A stretch of 64,000 bases of DNA. Origin: Pseudoalteromonas luteoviolacea. GTDB taxonomy: Bacteria; Pseudomonadota; Gammaproteobacteria; Enterobacterales; Alteromonadaceae. Shown here one piece after another: positions 25,254-34,652 of the stretch. The notes beneath the pieces were generated by a model, which ran no database searches, was not told the DNA's origin, and was given only the letters and a program-made list of their open reading frames with translations. The position numbers were made by a program, and so were the translations under genes. Every line of letters starts with the position of its first letter. Position 1 is the first letter of the stretch. The stretch is from positions 205,589-269,588 of the forward strand of contig NZ_JAKFZS010000006.1 in NCBI RefSeq assembly GCF_021654285.1, given 5' to 3'.

Positions 25254-26546
25254 ATGCGATTATCGGTATTATTTTTTCTTTTCATAATGAGCTCTATATC
25301 AAACGCAAATGAAGTGTACTTTAGAGGCAGTGAGTGTACAAAAGTGTCTGGAGGGAAAGACGTGCACTTGATGGAGAGAATGAATTTTTATAAAAATAAC
25401 TCAAAAGATGAAGTGATCGCAGGTTTAAAAAAAGCACTTCTAAATAAGGCATACCAGAAAGCTTCACGTGGTACTAGCTATCTTATTGAATCAGTAAGAT
25501 TTAAGAAAGCTGAAGAAAAAATAAGAGAAGGGAAAATAACTCGACACGCTCAGATCATTGGATCTCTTCACTTATCAGCTGTAAAGGGTTGCGAGCATGG
25601 CGAAGTAATAAAGGAAGGTGAGAGCGCTAAGCTTAGCCTTTTCTATCACTATTCAAAAATAGCAGTAGATAAAGTTCAGTCGGAACATGTAGTAGTTGAA
25701 CAGACGGTATCGTCTTTAAAAATCAACGATAAGAGTATTTATGGCCTTGAACTGGGAGTCTCTTATCAAGATGCATTGAGGCAGGTTGGGAGATTTAGCT
25801 TCGATTGGCAAGTTAACGAACAATGGCGATTAGTCACATTAGGTCGTAATACTGTGTTATTTTTTGAGCAAGATGTACTTGTGGGGGGGCAATACCATAG
25901 ACATTTATTACCCACAGTTTGGAGCAACCTTATAGAGCTATCGGCAACTAAACCATTATTAGAGGTTAATGGTACTGAAGTAAGTATGACTAATCATGCG
26001 ATGTCTGGCGCAAATCTTACCTTTTTAGAAAAAAAATATAGCTTTCTTGATTATGATAAGTTCCGTATATCGGAAGACGAGGTTGAGTTAAGGCTATCCG
26101 GATTAGTTATTGGTAAAGTACCCAATGATAATGAGCTTTTGTTCTCTTTAGCGTGCTATGAAGAGAATAACGGGGTACAGGATTTTATAGACAAGCACCA
26201 TACATCGTTGCCTAAATTTTACAATCAAACAGGTGAAATAGGCTTACTAACTGGGTGTAATCAAGTTTTACTGCTATGGAAAGATGAAAGATTTAAATCT
26301 CTTTTACTATCAGAACGTGCAAACTTTAATAGTGCTCAGTTTATTCACGCACAGGTACTTAGCAGAGGATTCTCAGACTGGTCTTTTTATGGTGTTAATT
26401 ATCTACAAGGCATCGAGTCAAACAGCGAATTGCTCATAAAGCATGAAGAAGATGATGTATATGAAGTTAACGCTGGCGGCTGGCAAGGTTATTTTGTGAC
26501 AGATGATGGGCTAGCTTTTCAAGGGAACTTTTATTTAAAGTTATAG
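25254..26546 (+). CDS. Secreted protein of unknown function
   Basis: A 430-residue protein with a clear signal peptide (MRLSVLFFLFIMSSISNA). ATG 25254 is chosen over the ATG at 25221 because AGAGGTAAGG precedes it and the signal peptide then begins correctly. The mature part has several scattered cysteines (SECTKVSG, VKGCEHGE, LACYEEN, TGCNQVLL) and a repeated WxxxxLG/GxVIG style beta pattern. I do not recognise the family and see no catalytic motif. A secreted serine protease gene follows about 200 bases downstream on the same strand. Confidence 0.65.
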   Translation: MRLSVLFFLFIMSSISNANEVYFRGSECTKVSGGKDVHLMERMNFYKNNSKDEVIAGLKKALLNKAYQKASRGTSYLIESVRFKKAEEKIREGKITRHAQIIGSLHLSAVKGCEHGEVIKEGESAKLSLFYHYSKIAVDKVQSEHVVVEQTVSSLKINDKSIYGLELGVSYQDALRQVGRFSFDWQVNEQWRLVTLGRNTVLFFEQDVLVGGQYHRHLLPTVWSNLIELSATKPLLEVNGTEVSMTNHAMSGANLTFLEKKYSFLDYDKFRISEDEVELRLSGLVIGKVPNDNELLFSLACYEENNGVQDFIDKHHTSLPKFYNQTGEIGLLTGCNQVLLLWKDERFKSLLLSERANFNSAQFIHAQVLSRGFSDWSFYGVNYLQGIESNSELLIKHEEDDVYEVNAGGWQGYFVTDDGLAFQGNFYLKL

Positions 26547-26753
26547 TGTAGCTAATTAATTCAACTTATTTCCAATGAGTTAACTTGCATTTTTAAATTA
26601 AAGGTACTGTGACTTATATTAAACTGGCTTAGCTCTTCTTTATTTTAACTGGGTTTTTTACTTGTATGCTAATTGTTTTAGTGTGAGCTTTAAAAGGAGA
26701 GCTTTCAGTTTTTTTTTTGATTTTTTATAATTATAAAAATAATAAGGAAGTGT

Positions 26754-27608
26754 ATGAAGTATATATTAATATTTTTGGTTTTCGTTAGTTATTATGCGAA
26801 TGCTATTGTTATTCGTCATGACATTGAAGATAAGCAATATTTAGCGAAACCATCGGATTTTCCTGCACTTGCAACTTTTTATATTGATGGTGCACATGGC
26901 TCACTTATTAAGCCAAATTGGATAATTACCGCAGCGCATACGACATTTTGTTTGAAGCCGGGTACTAAAATAAAAACGACTAAAGGCAGCGCGATAGTTA
27001 AGCGTTTGCATGTACACCCGAAACACACCCCTGGTGTCAGTCATGATATTGCCTTAGTTGAGCTTTCTGAGCCGATTCATAAGGTTAGTCCAGCGAAATT
27101 ATACCAAAAAACAAATGAGGCTGGGCGAGATATCTGGTTTATTGGTATCGGTGGAACAGGTAATGGAATAACAGGGATAACGGTAGATAATTATGACAAT
27201 AAAGGTGTGCTTAGAAAAGCACAAAACCGAGTTGAGCAAGCAAAGGGGCCAATCTTAACATTTAAATTTGATAAAGGAGAAAAAGCGTTGCCTTTTGAGG
27301 GGATCTCTGGCGGTGGAGACAGTGGCGGGCCTGCGTATTTCAAACAGGGAAATGACTATTTCGTTTTGGGCTTAAGCTCCCGCTATGGCGGTGGGCCGTC
27401 AGAAAAGTATAACAGTGTAGAGGTTTATACTCGTGTTTCTTATTTTATGCCATGGATAAATGGCGTAATGACCGATCCTGAGCATTCAATTAAATCGGGT
27501 AAAAGCCTTGATAAGTTAAAACATCTTCCCGGTGGGCTAAAACCATCCGATTTACCAAGCTTATGTGAAGATATACTTTTTAGTGAAAAAGAGTTACTAG
27601 CGATTTAG
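26754..27608 (+). CDS. Secreted trypsin-like serine protease (S1 family)
   Basis: A 284-residue protein with a signal peptide (residues 1-17). The complete chymotrypsin-type triad is visible: His62 in WIITAAH, Asp98 in HDIALVEL and Ser190 in GGGDSGGPAYF. Substrate-pocket residues cannot be deduced safely by eye. The C-terminal 50 residues form an extra tail beyond the protease fold. The unknown secreted protein just upstream may be cosecreted or be a partner, but nothing in the sequence proves that. Confidence 0.9.
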   Translation: MKYILIFLVFVSYYANAIVIRHDIEDKQYLAKPSDFPALATFYIDGAHGSLIKPNWIITAAHTTFCLKPGTKIKTTKGSAIVKRLHVHPKHTPGVSHDIALVELSEPIHKVSPAKLYQKTNEAGRDIWFIGIGGTGNGITGITVDNYDNKGVLRKAQNRVEQAKGPILTFKFDKGEKALPFEGISGGGDSGGPAYFKQGNDYFVLGLSSRYGGGPSEKYNSVEVYTRVSYFMPWINGVMTDPEHSIKSGKSLDKLKHLPGGLKPSDLPSLCEDILFSEKELLAI

Positions 27609-27649
27609 CATAAGGCGGTAAGTTGGCCTGCACTTGCAAGCCAACATGC

Positions 27650-28108
27650 TTATTGTAGTTTTTGGAGGTTCATTTGCGGGTGATTTTGCATGACTTTGTT
27701 TAGTGTTTCTTGTTGACTATCATCAATTTCAACATGCAACACTAATGGGTGGTGTTCGCCTTGTGTTGAATCCTTGCACATCATGTAATATCTGACTAAA
27801 TCTGTTCCAATCAACCCGCTCACCCAAAGACTAAACATCCCTAGGATCACCGTGCCTATTATCGCGGCTGTCGGTGGGATCAGCACCCACGCAACGGCAC
27901 AGTATGCTGCTGTGATGATAGTGAACAACACCATTAACTCTGATTTCATAAGATGAACTATATGATTTGTCAAACAATCATGTAAGGGGTGGGGCTTATC
28001 ATCGCAAATTGCACTGATATCTTCATTGTCAACATGCAGTGATTCTAGTTCGTCTTGGGTATCACGAAAGGCTTCATAGTCGTGACCTTTAATAACATAG
28101 TGGCTCAT
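27650..28108 (-). CDS. Hypothetical membrane protein with two membrane helices
   Basis: A 152-residue protein: an acidic soluble N-terminus (HDYEAFRDTQDELESLHVDN), two membrane helices in the middle (ELMVLFTIITAAYCAVAWVL and AAIIGTVILGMFSLWVSGLIG) and a His-containing C-terminus. The layout, with N-terminal ferredoxin-like and two central helices, resembles small envelope-stress or transporter-accessory proteins, but I cannot name a family. Start ATG 28108 is preceded by AGGAGGT-like sequence. Confidence 0.6.
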   Translation of the reverse strand: MSHYVIKGHDYEAFRDTQDELESLHVDNEDISAICDDKPHPLHDCLTNHIVHLMKSELMVLFTIITAAYCAVAWVLIPPTAAIIGTVILGMFSLWVSGLIGTDLVRYYMMCKDSTQGEHHPLVLHVEIDDSQQETLNKVMQNHPQMNLQKLQ

Positions 28109-28319
28109 ACAACCTCCTATCTAGATTTCTTGGCAATACGTGCGTACCACTAGTTAGGTTTACTATTAGACAAAAATGCTTCTTAGGTACACAGTGGAGG
28201 AATTGATTTTGAGTTGCACTAGCATGTTGGAATGTCCGAAGAATTTAAATAAGCGATTCTTACATTTAACTTAGATGTTTAGCATGGTTAGTAACATCAA
28301 AATTTACACTCAGGTATGA

Positions 28320-28337
28320 GAGCGTGAGTACACGCTC
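28320..28337. terminator. Short hairpin downstream of the HAD gene
   Basis: Perfect stem GAGCGTG / CACGCTC with AGTA loop, 14 bases past the minus-strand stop. There is no T run; a weak terminator or stabilising hairpin. Confidence 0.4.
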
Positions 28338-28350
28338 AATTCATTGTCGA

Positions 28351-29109
28351 TCAAGTAGGTAAGTTAACGAGTTTAGCAATCTCATCGAGGTGTGTGAGCA
28401 GCGTATCTTGATTCAACTGTGTAAAGTCACGGTTTAAGGTGATTAAATCTCCAACCACATATGCTTTTTTGGCTGCTTCCAACATAGCAATGTCATTTTG
28501 ATCATTACCCATGCAAATCGTGTTATTCATATCGAGGCCAATTCGTAAAAGCGCATTGAGCTTGTTACTGTTTTTTGGGACCACATCAAAACTATGGTAG
28601 CCATTGTGGTGGTACACATCATAATCACTCAAAACGGTACTGAGAAACGCTTTGACTTCTTCATGTCGGTGTTCTTCAAGCACTAAAAGCTTCACAATCG
28701 GTTGGTGTCTTGCTGATTGGTTGCATACTGGCTCTCTGCCTAGTTTTTTTACGTCCAGATGAAAATGATGTGACGTGGTGGAAATTGCATATTCTTCAAG
28801 GCCATCGAAAAGGTATGCAATGTTTTCTTTATCCAACCAGTCCAAGACCTCAACAATTTCATCTTTAACAAAGTGCAAAGCGTCTGTGACCTGTTTATTT
28901 TTGCTTATCATGGCGCCGTTGCAACCTATTATCTGGTGATCCCAAAACTGCTTTTCAATGACAGGCAGTGTATCTCTCAAGGGGCGTGCAGTTGCGAACA
29001 AGACAGTCGCGCCTTGTTGTTCAATTTTTAGCAGTGCGTCAGATACGGCATCTTGCATTGGTTGACCATGAAAAATTAACGTACCATCCAGGTCGAATAC
29101 GACATTCAT
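28351..29109 (-). CDS. HAD-superfamily phosphatase, Cof type
   Basis: A 252-residue cytoplasmic hydrolase. Motif I is DLDGTLI (nucleophile Asp at the very N-terminus), motif II ATARP, and motif IV is CMGNDQNDIAMLEAAKKAYVVGD, as in Cof/YbiV-type sugar-phosphate or pyridoxal-phosphate phosphatases with a C2 cap. The start is set at ATG 29109, since GGGATG stands about seven bases upstream; ATG 29124 is the alternative. Substrate unknown. Confidence 0.85.
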   Translation of the reverse strand: MNVVFDLDGTLIFHGQPMQDAVSDALLKIEQQGATVLFATARPLRDTLPVIEKQFWDHQIIGCNGAMISKNKQVTDALHFVKDEIVEVLDWLDKENIAYLFDGLEEYAISTTSHHFHLDVKKLGREPVCNQSARHQPIVKLLVLEEHRHEEVKAFLSTVLSDYDVYHHNGYHSFDVVPKNSNKLNALLRIGLDMNNTICMGNDQNDIAMLEAAKKAYVVGDLITLNRDFTQLNQDTLLTHLDEIAKLVNLPT

Positions 29110-29283
29110 TACTTTACATCCCATTATTTAAGTTGCGTTTACTTTGCCAAAAACGCACACTACTAATTTAGTTATTGGTTCATATATTTAAGGTTTTAGC
29201 TCATTAATAAAATTAAACCAGCACCTGTTCGTTTTGCCGTCAATGAGTCTGTCAGTGTTAAGCATATTCAAAACAGCCCACTG

Positions 29284-30054
29284 TTGTTTGAATGGCATCA
29301 ACATGATTGTTACGAGTTAATTTTAACTTTAGGGGCAAATGGAAAGCGCTTTTTAGCTGATGATGTGCATGCTTTTGAGTCTATTGACTTGGCATTAATT
29401 TTACCAGCAGAGCCGCATACTTGGGATAATACTGAGCAGCAAGCTCCTGTTGGTGATGTGGTGGTTGTGCTGTGGCCAAAGACACTATTTGCAGTTGATA
29501 TCAGCGAATTTGAAGCCATACAAGCATGGCTAAGCGGGCTAGATCAAAGTTGTGTATTCTCAAAAGATACAGCTTTAAAAGTCAAAGAGTACATGTTTGA
29601 GATGAACACGGCGAGTGCGCTTAAGAGACTGACATTGCTAAGCGAAGTGTTGTTCATATTGATGCAGGCAAAAGTAATGCAGAGTGCGACTGTAAATGCA
29701 TCTGCTACCAAGATAGCCAGAATGTCTCCGATATTGGAACTTTTGAAAAGTCGTATTGCGTGTTTGCCTAGCCTACCAGAGTTAGCTGGGGAGGTTAATT
29801 TGAGCGTTGCTACGCTCAAAAGGCTGTTTAAAAGCAGTTTGGGGATTAGTTATACACAGTATTGCCTGACGCTTAGGTTGAAGCGCGCAAAGCATTTACT
29901 TGCGACAACTGCTTTGCCTATCGGCGTGGTAGCATATCGATGCGGATTTAACAGCAGTGCTTATTTTAATCAGTGCTATAAAAAGCATGAAGGCATGACG
30001 CCAAATGCGTTTCGCAAGCAATTTGCATGGCGAAAACGCATTGTGCGGCGCTAG
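29284..30054 (+). CDS. AraC-family transcription regulator with non-canonical start
   Basis: A cupin-like N-terminal sensor domain (FEWHQHDCYELILTLGANGK) is followed by a C-terminal AraC double helix-turn-helix (LPELAGEVNLSVATLKRLFK and IGVVAYRCGFNSSAYFNQCYKKHEGMTPNAFRK). The frame remains open and family-like upstream (PAPVRFAVNESVSVKHIQNS) to a TAG at 29197, yet no ATG or GTG exists there. The possible starts are ATT at 29203 or 29212, CTG 29281 or TTG 29284. Translation from TTG would cut off the first beta strand. Either a rare ATT start is used or the start codon was lost. Target genes unknown. Confidence 0.75.
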   Translation: MFEWHQHDCYELILTLGANGKRFLADDVHAFESIDLALILPAEPHTWDNTEQQAPVGDVVVVLWPKTLFAVDISEFEAIQAWLSGLDQSCVFSKDTALKVKEYMFEMNTASALKRLTLLSEVLFILMQAKVMQSATVNASATKIARMSPILELLKSRIACLPSLPELAGEVNLSVATLKRLFKSSLGISYTQYCLTLRLKRAKHLLATTALPIGVVAYRCGFNSSAYFNQCYKKHEGMTPNAFRKQFAWRKRIVRR

Positions 30055-30094
30055 CATTCTAAATTGTGCATATCACAAGGTATGCGCGTTTTAA

Positions 30095-32149
30095 TTAGAG
30101 TGTTTTTAGGTATTCTATCAACGCCATTTTTTCTTCATGGCTGAGTTTTTTACCTATTTTTCCTACCACCGTTTTATCGTCAGTAAAGGCATGACCGCTA
30201 TTGTGGTTGCCTGCTTGGCGCGTATCCAATATGAAATATCCATTTTGATAGTCATCAGTTTGATTGGCAGGTTGCAGATCTGGTAGCTGGTTGAGCGCAT
30301 TCACATGTTTACCTTGAGAAACGCCCACATTGATTGGGTCAAACTCTAGCCTACCAAGCTCAACAAAAGTGGGTCTTTCATGCGGTTCAGATAACAAGCT
30401 ATAAAGGTTGGGAACGGAGCCATTGTGAAGGTAAGGCGCTGTTGCCCATATTCCATTTAGAGGGCGAGCTTTGTAAGCAAAGCTATGCCTGAGGCAATTT
30501 GGTCGGCCACCCTCAAGTTTCTGCTGCCACTCAGCACTTGTATAGTTTTGTCTAAACCATTGTTGATTGGTCTCTTCGACCACAGCACCCAGTGCAAGGG
30601 CAAAGTTACTTGTTGCGCTGTCTTTTACCGTGACAAACTGTAAATCTTCACTCATGTTTGTGGTTTTTTGCTGATCATCTACGTAAACACATAAGTCAGT
30701 ATCAAGGCCAAGTTGCTTGGTATTGACGCTGCGATTTGGGAGCACTTTAGCTTGCGCTGGATCTGTGCCTATGTAATCCAAATGGACGAGTTGGAGCGCC
30801 AGATATTTCAAATCAGTTTGTTGCACTTCTCCATTTTGTTCATAACTGATTTTCTTCCAATGATCTTGCCAAAAATCAGGGCTATCCATCGGAGGCAAGT
30901 GGCAACTTTGACAGTTTTGGGTATATAGCACCTTGCCTTTGGTTGCTAATGTCATGTCTAGTGCAGGCAGACTGTCCGGCCATTTAGGTGCTTTTAACCC
31001 ATTGATTTTACCAAGCTCTCCGGGAGTGTAATCTTTTAATGGGTATTCACCTGCCAACCACTGTTCAATGTTATAAAGAGACTTAATTGGGATTGAGCTT
31101 GCGAAAGTAGCTGGTTGCTGTTGTTGGTTAGTCGGAATTTGCATATCGACATAGGCTGCAACACCTAGTGCTTCGCCTGCATTTCGGATTAGCGGTTGCA
31201 TAATTGAGCCATCATATTGCACCCAATCAAACCAAGATGTGGTCCATATGTGCGGATAATTTACCGGAGCTTCTATTGGGTTATAGTTTTCAGGTCGGTC
31301 CATGTTGTTAGCGAAGACCTTGTTGCCTATGCGGTTGAGCGCATCTAGGCGAGTAAAGCCTTCTGTGACGTTAATGGTATCTTGCCCCTTAGCAAGCTTG
31401 GCAACGGTCTCTGTGAGTGCCTTTTTGAGTTTGGCTTTACTGACAATATTGTAATTGCTACCCAGCACTTTTTGAGCGAAGCGTTCGAAGCGACCATCAA
31501 AGGGTGCAAGTTTGCTTGATAGTACAGTTTGACCAATGGCTGCCCCTAAAGATTTAGTGAGCAACCCCAAATCTGTCATTGCTGGGCCACCATCAACCAC
31601 ATACCGAGTGTTTTGATAAGTAAACTGTCCGGTGTGGCAAGCTGTGCATGTAAAACCGACCGCCGTTGCCTTACGGTTTAGACCAGGCATTGGGATACTC
31701 GACGTTTTTGCCAAACCTAATGGAAGTTGTAATTCAGTGGATTCTGTTTGTGTTGCATCGTTTAAGTTAATAAAACCTAACCGGTATATGTATTCAGTAA
31801 GAAAAGTTTTCTCTTGGCCAAATAAAATAAACCAAGGTGTGTTTTTCGGCGCTTCCAGTGCGACTAGCCATTCATAGGGAATTGGCAGCGTCGCTGTCCC
31901 TTGTGATGCATGGTATGGCCACTGATGGTTATAGTTATCGTTGTTTGGCCAACCGGTTTGATTGATAAATTGAGTGTCGAGGTGCTTGTATTGCGGTAAT
32001 TTAGGGGGAGTAAGGGCATATTTTAGTTCACTTAACGCAGATAGGGTGCGAAAAGCTACCACAACAATGGCAAGGACAATGAGCGTAGATAGAACCCAGG
32101 GCCATCTCCTTTGCAGCCAGCCAAGTACAATTGGGTATTGATTGGACAT
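30095..32149 (-). CDS. RoxA-like di-haem cytochrome c protein
   Basis: A 684-residue protein with an N-terminal membrane anchor (residues about 16-36) and two haem-binding motifs, CTACH (168-172) and CQSCH (413-417). The C-terminal GIWATAPYLHNGSVPNLYSLL is shared by the cytochrome-c-peroxidase/MauG superfamily. The large insert and the RNAGEALGV segment between the haems point to the rubber-oxygenase RoxA/RoxB branch (periplasmic di-haem dioxygenases) rather than to a classical peroxidase. Length is close to RoxA. Substrate in this organism is unknown; a peroxidase role is the alternative. Confidence 0.72.
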   Translation of the reverse strand: MSNQYPIVLGWLQRRWPWVLSTLIVLAIVVVAFRTLSALSELKYALTPPKLPQYKHLDTQFINQTGWPNNDNYNHQWPYHASQGTATLPIPYEWLVALEAPKNTPWFILFGQEKTFLTEYIYRLGFINLNDATQTESTELQLPLGLAKTSSIPMPGLNRKATAVGFTCTACHTGQFTYQNTRYVVDGGPAMTDLGLLTKSLGAAIGQTVLSSKLAPFDGRFERFAQKVLGSNYNIVSKAKLKKALTETVAKLAKGQDTINVTEGFTRLDALNRIGNKVFANNMDRPENYNPIEAPVNYPHIWTTSWFDWVQYDGSIMQPLIRNAGEALGVAAYVDMQIPTNQQQQPATFASSIPIKSLYNIEQWLAGEYPLKDYTPGELGKINGLKAPKWPDSLPALDMTLATKGKVLYTQNCQSCHLPPMDSPDFWQDHWKKISYEQNGEVQQTDLKYLALQLVHLDYIGTDPAQAKVLPNRSVNTKQLGLDTDLCVYVDDQQKTTNMSEDLQFVTVKDSATSNFALALGAVVEETNQQWFRQNYTSAEWQQKLEGGRPNCLRHSFAYKARPLNGIWATAPYLHNGSVPNLYSLLSEPHERPTFVELGRLEFDPINVGVSQGKHVNALNQLPDLQPANQTDDYQNGYFILDTRQAGNHNSGHAFTDDKTVVGKIGKKLSHEEKMALIEYLKTL

Positions 32150-32552
32150 ATTATTCTCTGACGGTAGTTAGTATTGTTAATATTTTTACACAGCTCTATA
32201 ACATGAGAAATTACAGCTGATTACAGCAAAGACGTAAAAATGATACTGTTGTGATTATAAAGTTTGTGGTCGAATATTTTATTTGTATCGTTAAATCAAA
32301 GCACTATAATTCTTATTGATTCATACTAATGTGTACTCAGTAAACTTGTGTGGTACGAAAAAAGGAGCTTTTTACTTATAGATTATGTTGTTATTCATGT
32401 CATTTTATTGAAATAAATACAGCAGTACGTTGATTGCATTATACATTTGTTCGTAAGCAGGTCAGGTTAAAGTGTTTTAGTAATAAAAATTCATAATTAA
32501 TTTCATTTTTTTAACTAAGCTTAGTTCTTTAGGTTTAATTAGTGAGGTTTCT
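32150..32552. other. Intergenic region, divergent promoters
   Basis: A 403-base AT-rich stretch between divergent genes. The only structure I see is a perfect 14-base palindrome AACTAAGCTTAGTT at 32513-32526, 27 bases before the mechanosensitive channel start. No gene was found. Confidence 0.5.
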
Positions 32553-33386
32553 ATGGACACATCTTCGATTGATCTGCAAAAAATCATGGATTTGGTGATT
32601 GAGCATGCTGTGAGCTTTGCGCCGAAACTTGCGTTGGCCATTATTACGCTGATAGTAGGCTTGTGGTTAATTTCTCTTGTAGGCAGCGCTATTGATTATT
32701 TGCTTGAAAAGCGGGATTTCAACATTTCGCTGAGAAAGTGGCTTAGTAGTGTAGCGACTGTTTTGCTTAAAGCGTGTTTATTCATATCCGTCATTTCGAT
32801 GTTAGGTGTGAAAACAACCTCTTTCATTGCCATTTTAGGTGCTGCTGGCCTCGCTGTGGGTCTTGCCTTGCAAGGAAGTTTGTCAAACTTTGCCGGCGGC
32901 GTACTGATCTTGATTTTTAAACCGTTTAAAGTTGGCGATTACATTGTCGCCCAAGGTGAAGAAGGCGTTGTTGAAGCAATTGATGTGTTCTGTACTTTTT
33001 TAACGACGTTAGACAATCGCCGCATCATCCTTCCTAATGGGCCATTGGCGAGTGAGCAAGTAAATAATGTGACCCACGAACCAATTCGACGTGTCGATCT
33101 TAGCGTGGGAATAAGTTACAACAACAGTGTAGATGAAGCCGAAAAGGCACTATTGAATATGGCGAATAATGACGATCGTATTTTACAAGAGCCAGCGCCT
33201 TTCGTTGGAGTTGTTGGCTATGGAGATAATTCGATAGATTTGACGGTGTGGGTTTGGTGCAAAACGGATGATTATTGGGATGTTTACTTTGCGACGAATC
33301 GAGCGATAAAACCAGCGCTAGACAGCGCGAATGTTGCGATTCCTTACCCTCAAAGAGATGTGCATATTATTGATAAAAGCGCGTAA
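32553..33386 (+). CDS. Small-conductance mechanosensitive channel, MscS type
   Basis: A 277-residue inner-membrane channel that opens under membrane tension in hypo-osmotic shock. Three N-terminal helices (residues about 15-125). The pore helix and its end are AAGLAVGLALQGSLSNFAGGVLILIFKPFKVGDYI, quoted here in parts: GLAVGLALQGSLSNFAGG and FKPFKVGDYI, which are the MscS signature. The cytoplasmic vestibule follows (IILPNGPLASEQVNN). Length matches E. coli MscS. Single-gene unit. Confidence 0.95.
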   Translation: MDTSSIDLQKIMDLVIEHAVSFAPKLALAIITLIVGLWLISLVGSAIDYLLEKRDFNISLRKWLSSVATVLLKACLFISVISMLGVKTTSFIAILGAAGLAVGLALQGSLSNFAGGVLILIFKPFKVGDYIVAQGEEGVVEAIDVFCTFLTTLDNRRIILPNGPLASEQVNNVTHEPIRRVDLSVGISYNNSVDEAEKALLNMANNDDRILQEPAPFVGVVGYGDNSIDLTVWVWCKTDDYWDVYFATNRAIKPALDSANVAIPYPQRDVHIIDKSA

Positions 33387-33436
33387 AATGAAAGGGTAAT
33401 TAAGTGGGAGCACACTGTTCCCACTAATTTTTATGA

Positions 33437-34147
33437 TTAGAAGTTATATCTAACAGTCACAAAATAATTCTCGAATACATCTACGTTTCGATATGCAGCA
33501 CTGATAGTAAAGTCATTCGTAATGTCATATGCCAATTCTAATTGGTAGACAAGTTCATGTTTATCGTCAGCATCTGAAATATGTTGATAACCTAGGCCTG
33601 CACTGGCTTTTAAGTTTTCTAAAAGCGCAATGTGGTAATTCGCTTCGAGGCCAAATGTATTAGTATGGTCTTTATCTTTGTCTACGAAATGTCGAAGCTC
33701 ACCATAATAAGAAGCTTGTCTGTCAGATATGTTATTGTCGACAAATGTTTCACTATATTCATAAGTATAGTCATAAGTCATTCGGCCAATCGAGCTGACA
33801 AACTCTAACAGCGTATCTTGTTCTAAAGGAATGAGGTAGGCCGCACTCAATTGCCACTGAGTTAAATCCATTTCCTCTGATAAAGACACGTTTATAGCGC
33901 TATCATAATCTGAGCTTGAGTAGATATCATCTCGTGATGTAGTTATATACTGAGAAGAAACAACCCAGTTTTCGTTCAGCTGCTTGCTTGCTTCTACTGT
34001 AAATCCATTTAAACTTCCATCGCCATCTTCATCTGTAAGCTTAAATTTGGCGTAGCCTGCACCAATGTAATCAAAATTAAACGTATCGCTAGCAAATGTT
34101 GCTGTTGAAATTAGAGCACTTGATAATACTAAGGCAAGTAATTTCAT
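33437..34147 (-). CDS. Outer-membrane beta-barrel protein
   Basis: A 236-residue protein with signal peptide MKLLALVLSSALISTATFA. ATG 34147 has AAGGA seven bases upstream; the ATG at 34186 would spoil the signal peptide. The mature part is made of alternating beta strands (YIGAGYAKFKLTDEDGDG, WVVSSQYITTSRDD, LKASAGLGYQHISDADD) and ends in an aromatic strand, FVTVRYNF, the usual outer-membrane insertion signal. It has the look of an OmpA/OmpW-size porin-like barrel. No ligand inferred. Confidence 0.8.
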   Translation of the reverse strand: MKLLALVLSSALISTATFASDTFNFDYIGAGYAKFKLTDEDGDGSLNGFTVEASKQLNENWVVSSQYITTSRDDIYSSSDYDSAINVSLSEEMDLTQWQLSAAYLIPLEQDTLLEFVSSIGRMTYDYTYEYSETFVDNNISDRQASYYGELRHFVDKDKDHTNTFGLEANYHIALLENLKASAGLGYQHISDADDKHELVYQLELAYDITNDFTISAAYRNVDVFENYFVTVRYNF

Positions 34148-34652
34148 TTCTATCCTTATAGTGTTGTTTAAATCGGAACGAATCATACTGCCTATTGTTC
34201 ATAAGTAAAGTGATAACGATGAAGTTAGGAAGTTTATTATTATTCTTACTTTTCAGTGATGTTGTGTTAATTTTAACCTCACAAATCTGCTTGTTTATTT
34301 ACCAGTCATATCACTCTTTTTATTTGACTTATTTATGAAAAGTCTCGCTTTTATACTCATGATGTTGCGAAAAAAACACCGGGCTATTAGCTAAACGGGA
34401 CTCTGGTGGTCGATTTTGGAGTGAAAACACTAGGTTTCAGAAATCAAAAATGAACGCTATGTTGACGTCGTGGTGATATGTTCACTGGGTGCACAATAAA
34501 TAGACCTGTATCAGAAGGTGTTTTAAATCATGTCTATATTTTGCGCTCCAAGGTCTCCAGTGTACCTCTCAAAATCTGAGTTTATTGTGTTTAAAATAGT
34601 CATAGCCTGGGAGGACTATATTGATGATTGTGTCTAGGTGACAGGGTAAAAA
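34148..34652. other. Intergenic region without a supported gene
   Basis: A 505-base stretch. A 39-codon hydrophobic frame at 34219 lacks a ribosome site and was not accepted. Region 34360-34600 is richer in GC than its surroundings and could contain a transcript, but I saw no clear promoter-terminator pair. Confidence 0.4.

Noticed and set aside
34219..34338. 39-codon hydrophobic open frame
   Set aside because: No ribosome site and the composition is only AT-rich; not enough support.
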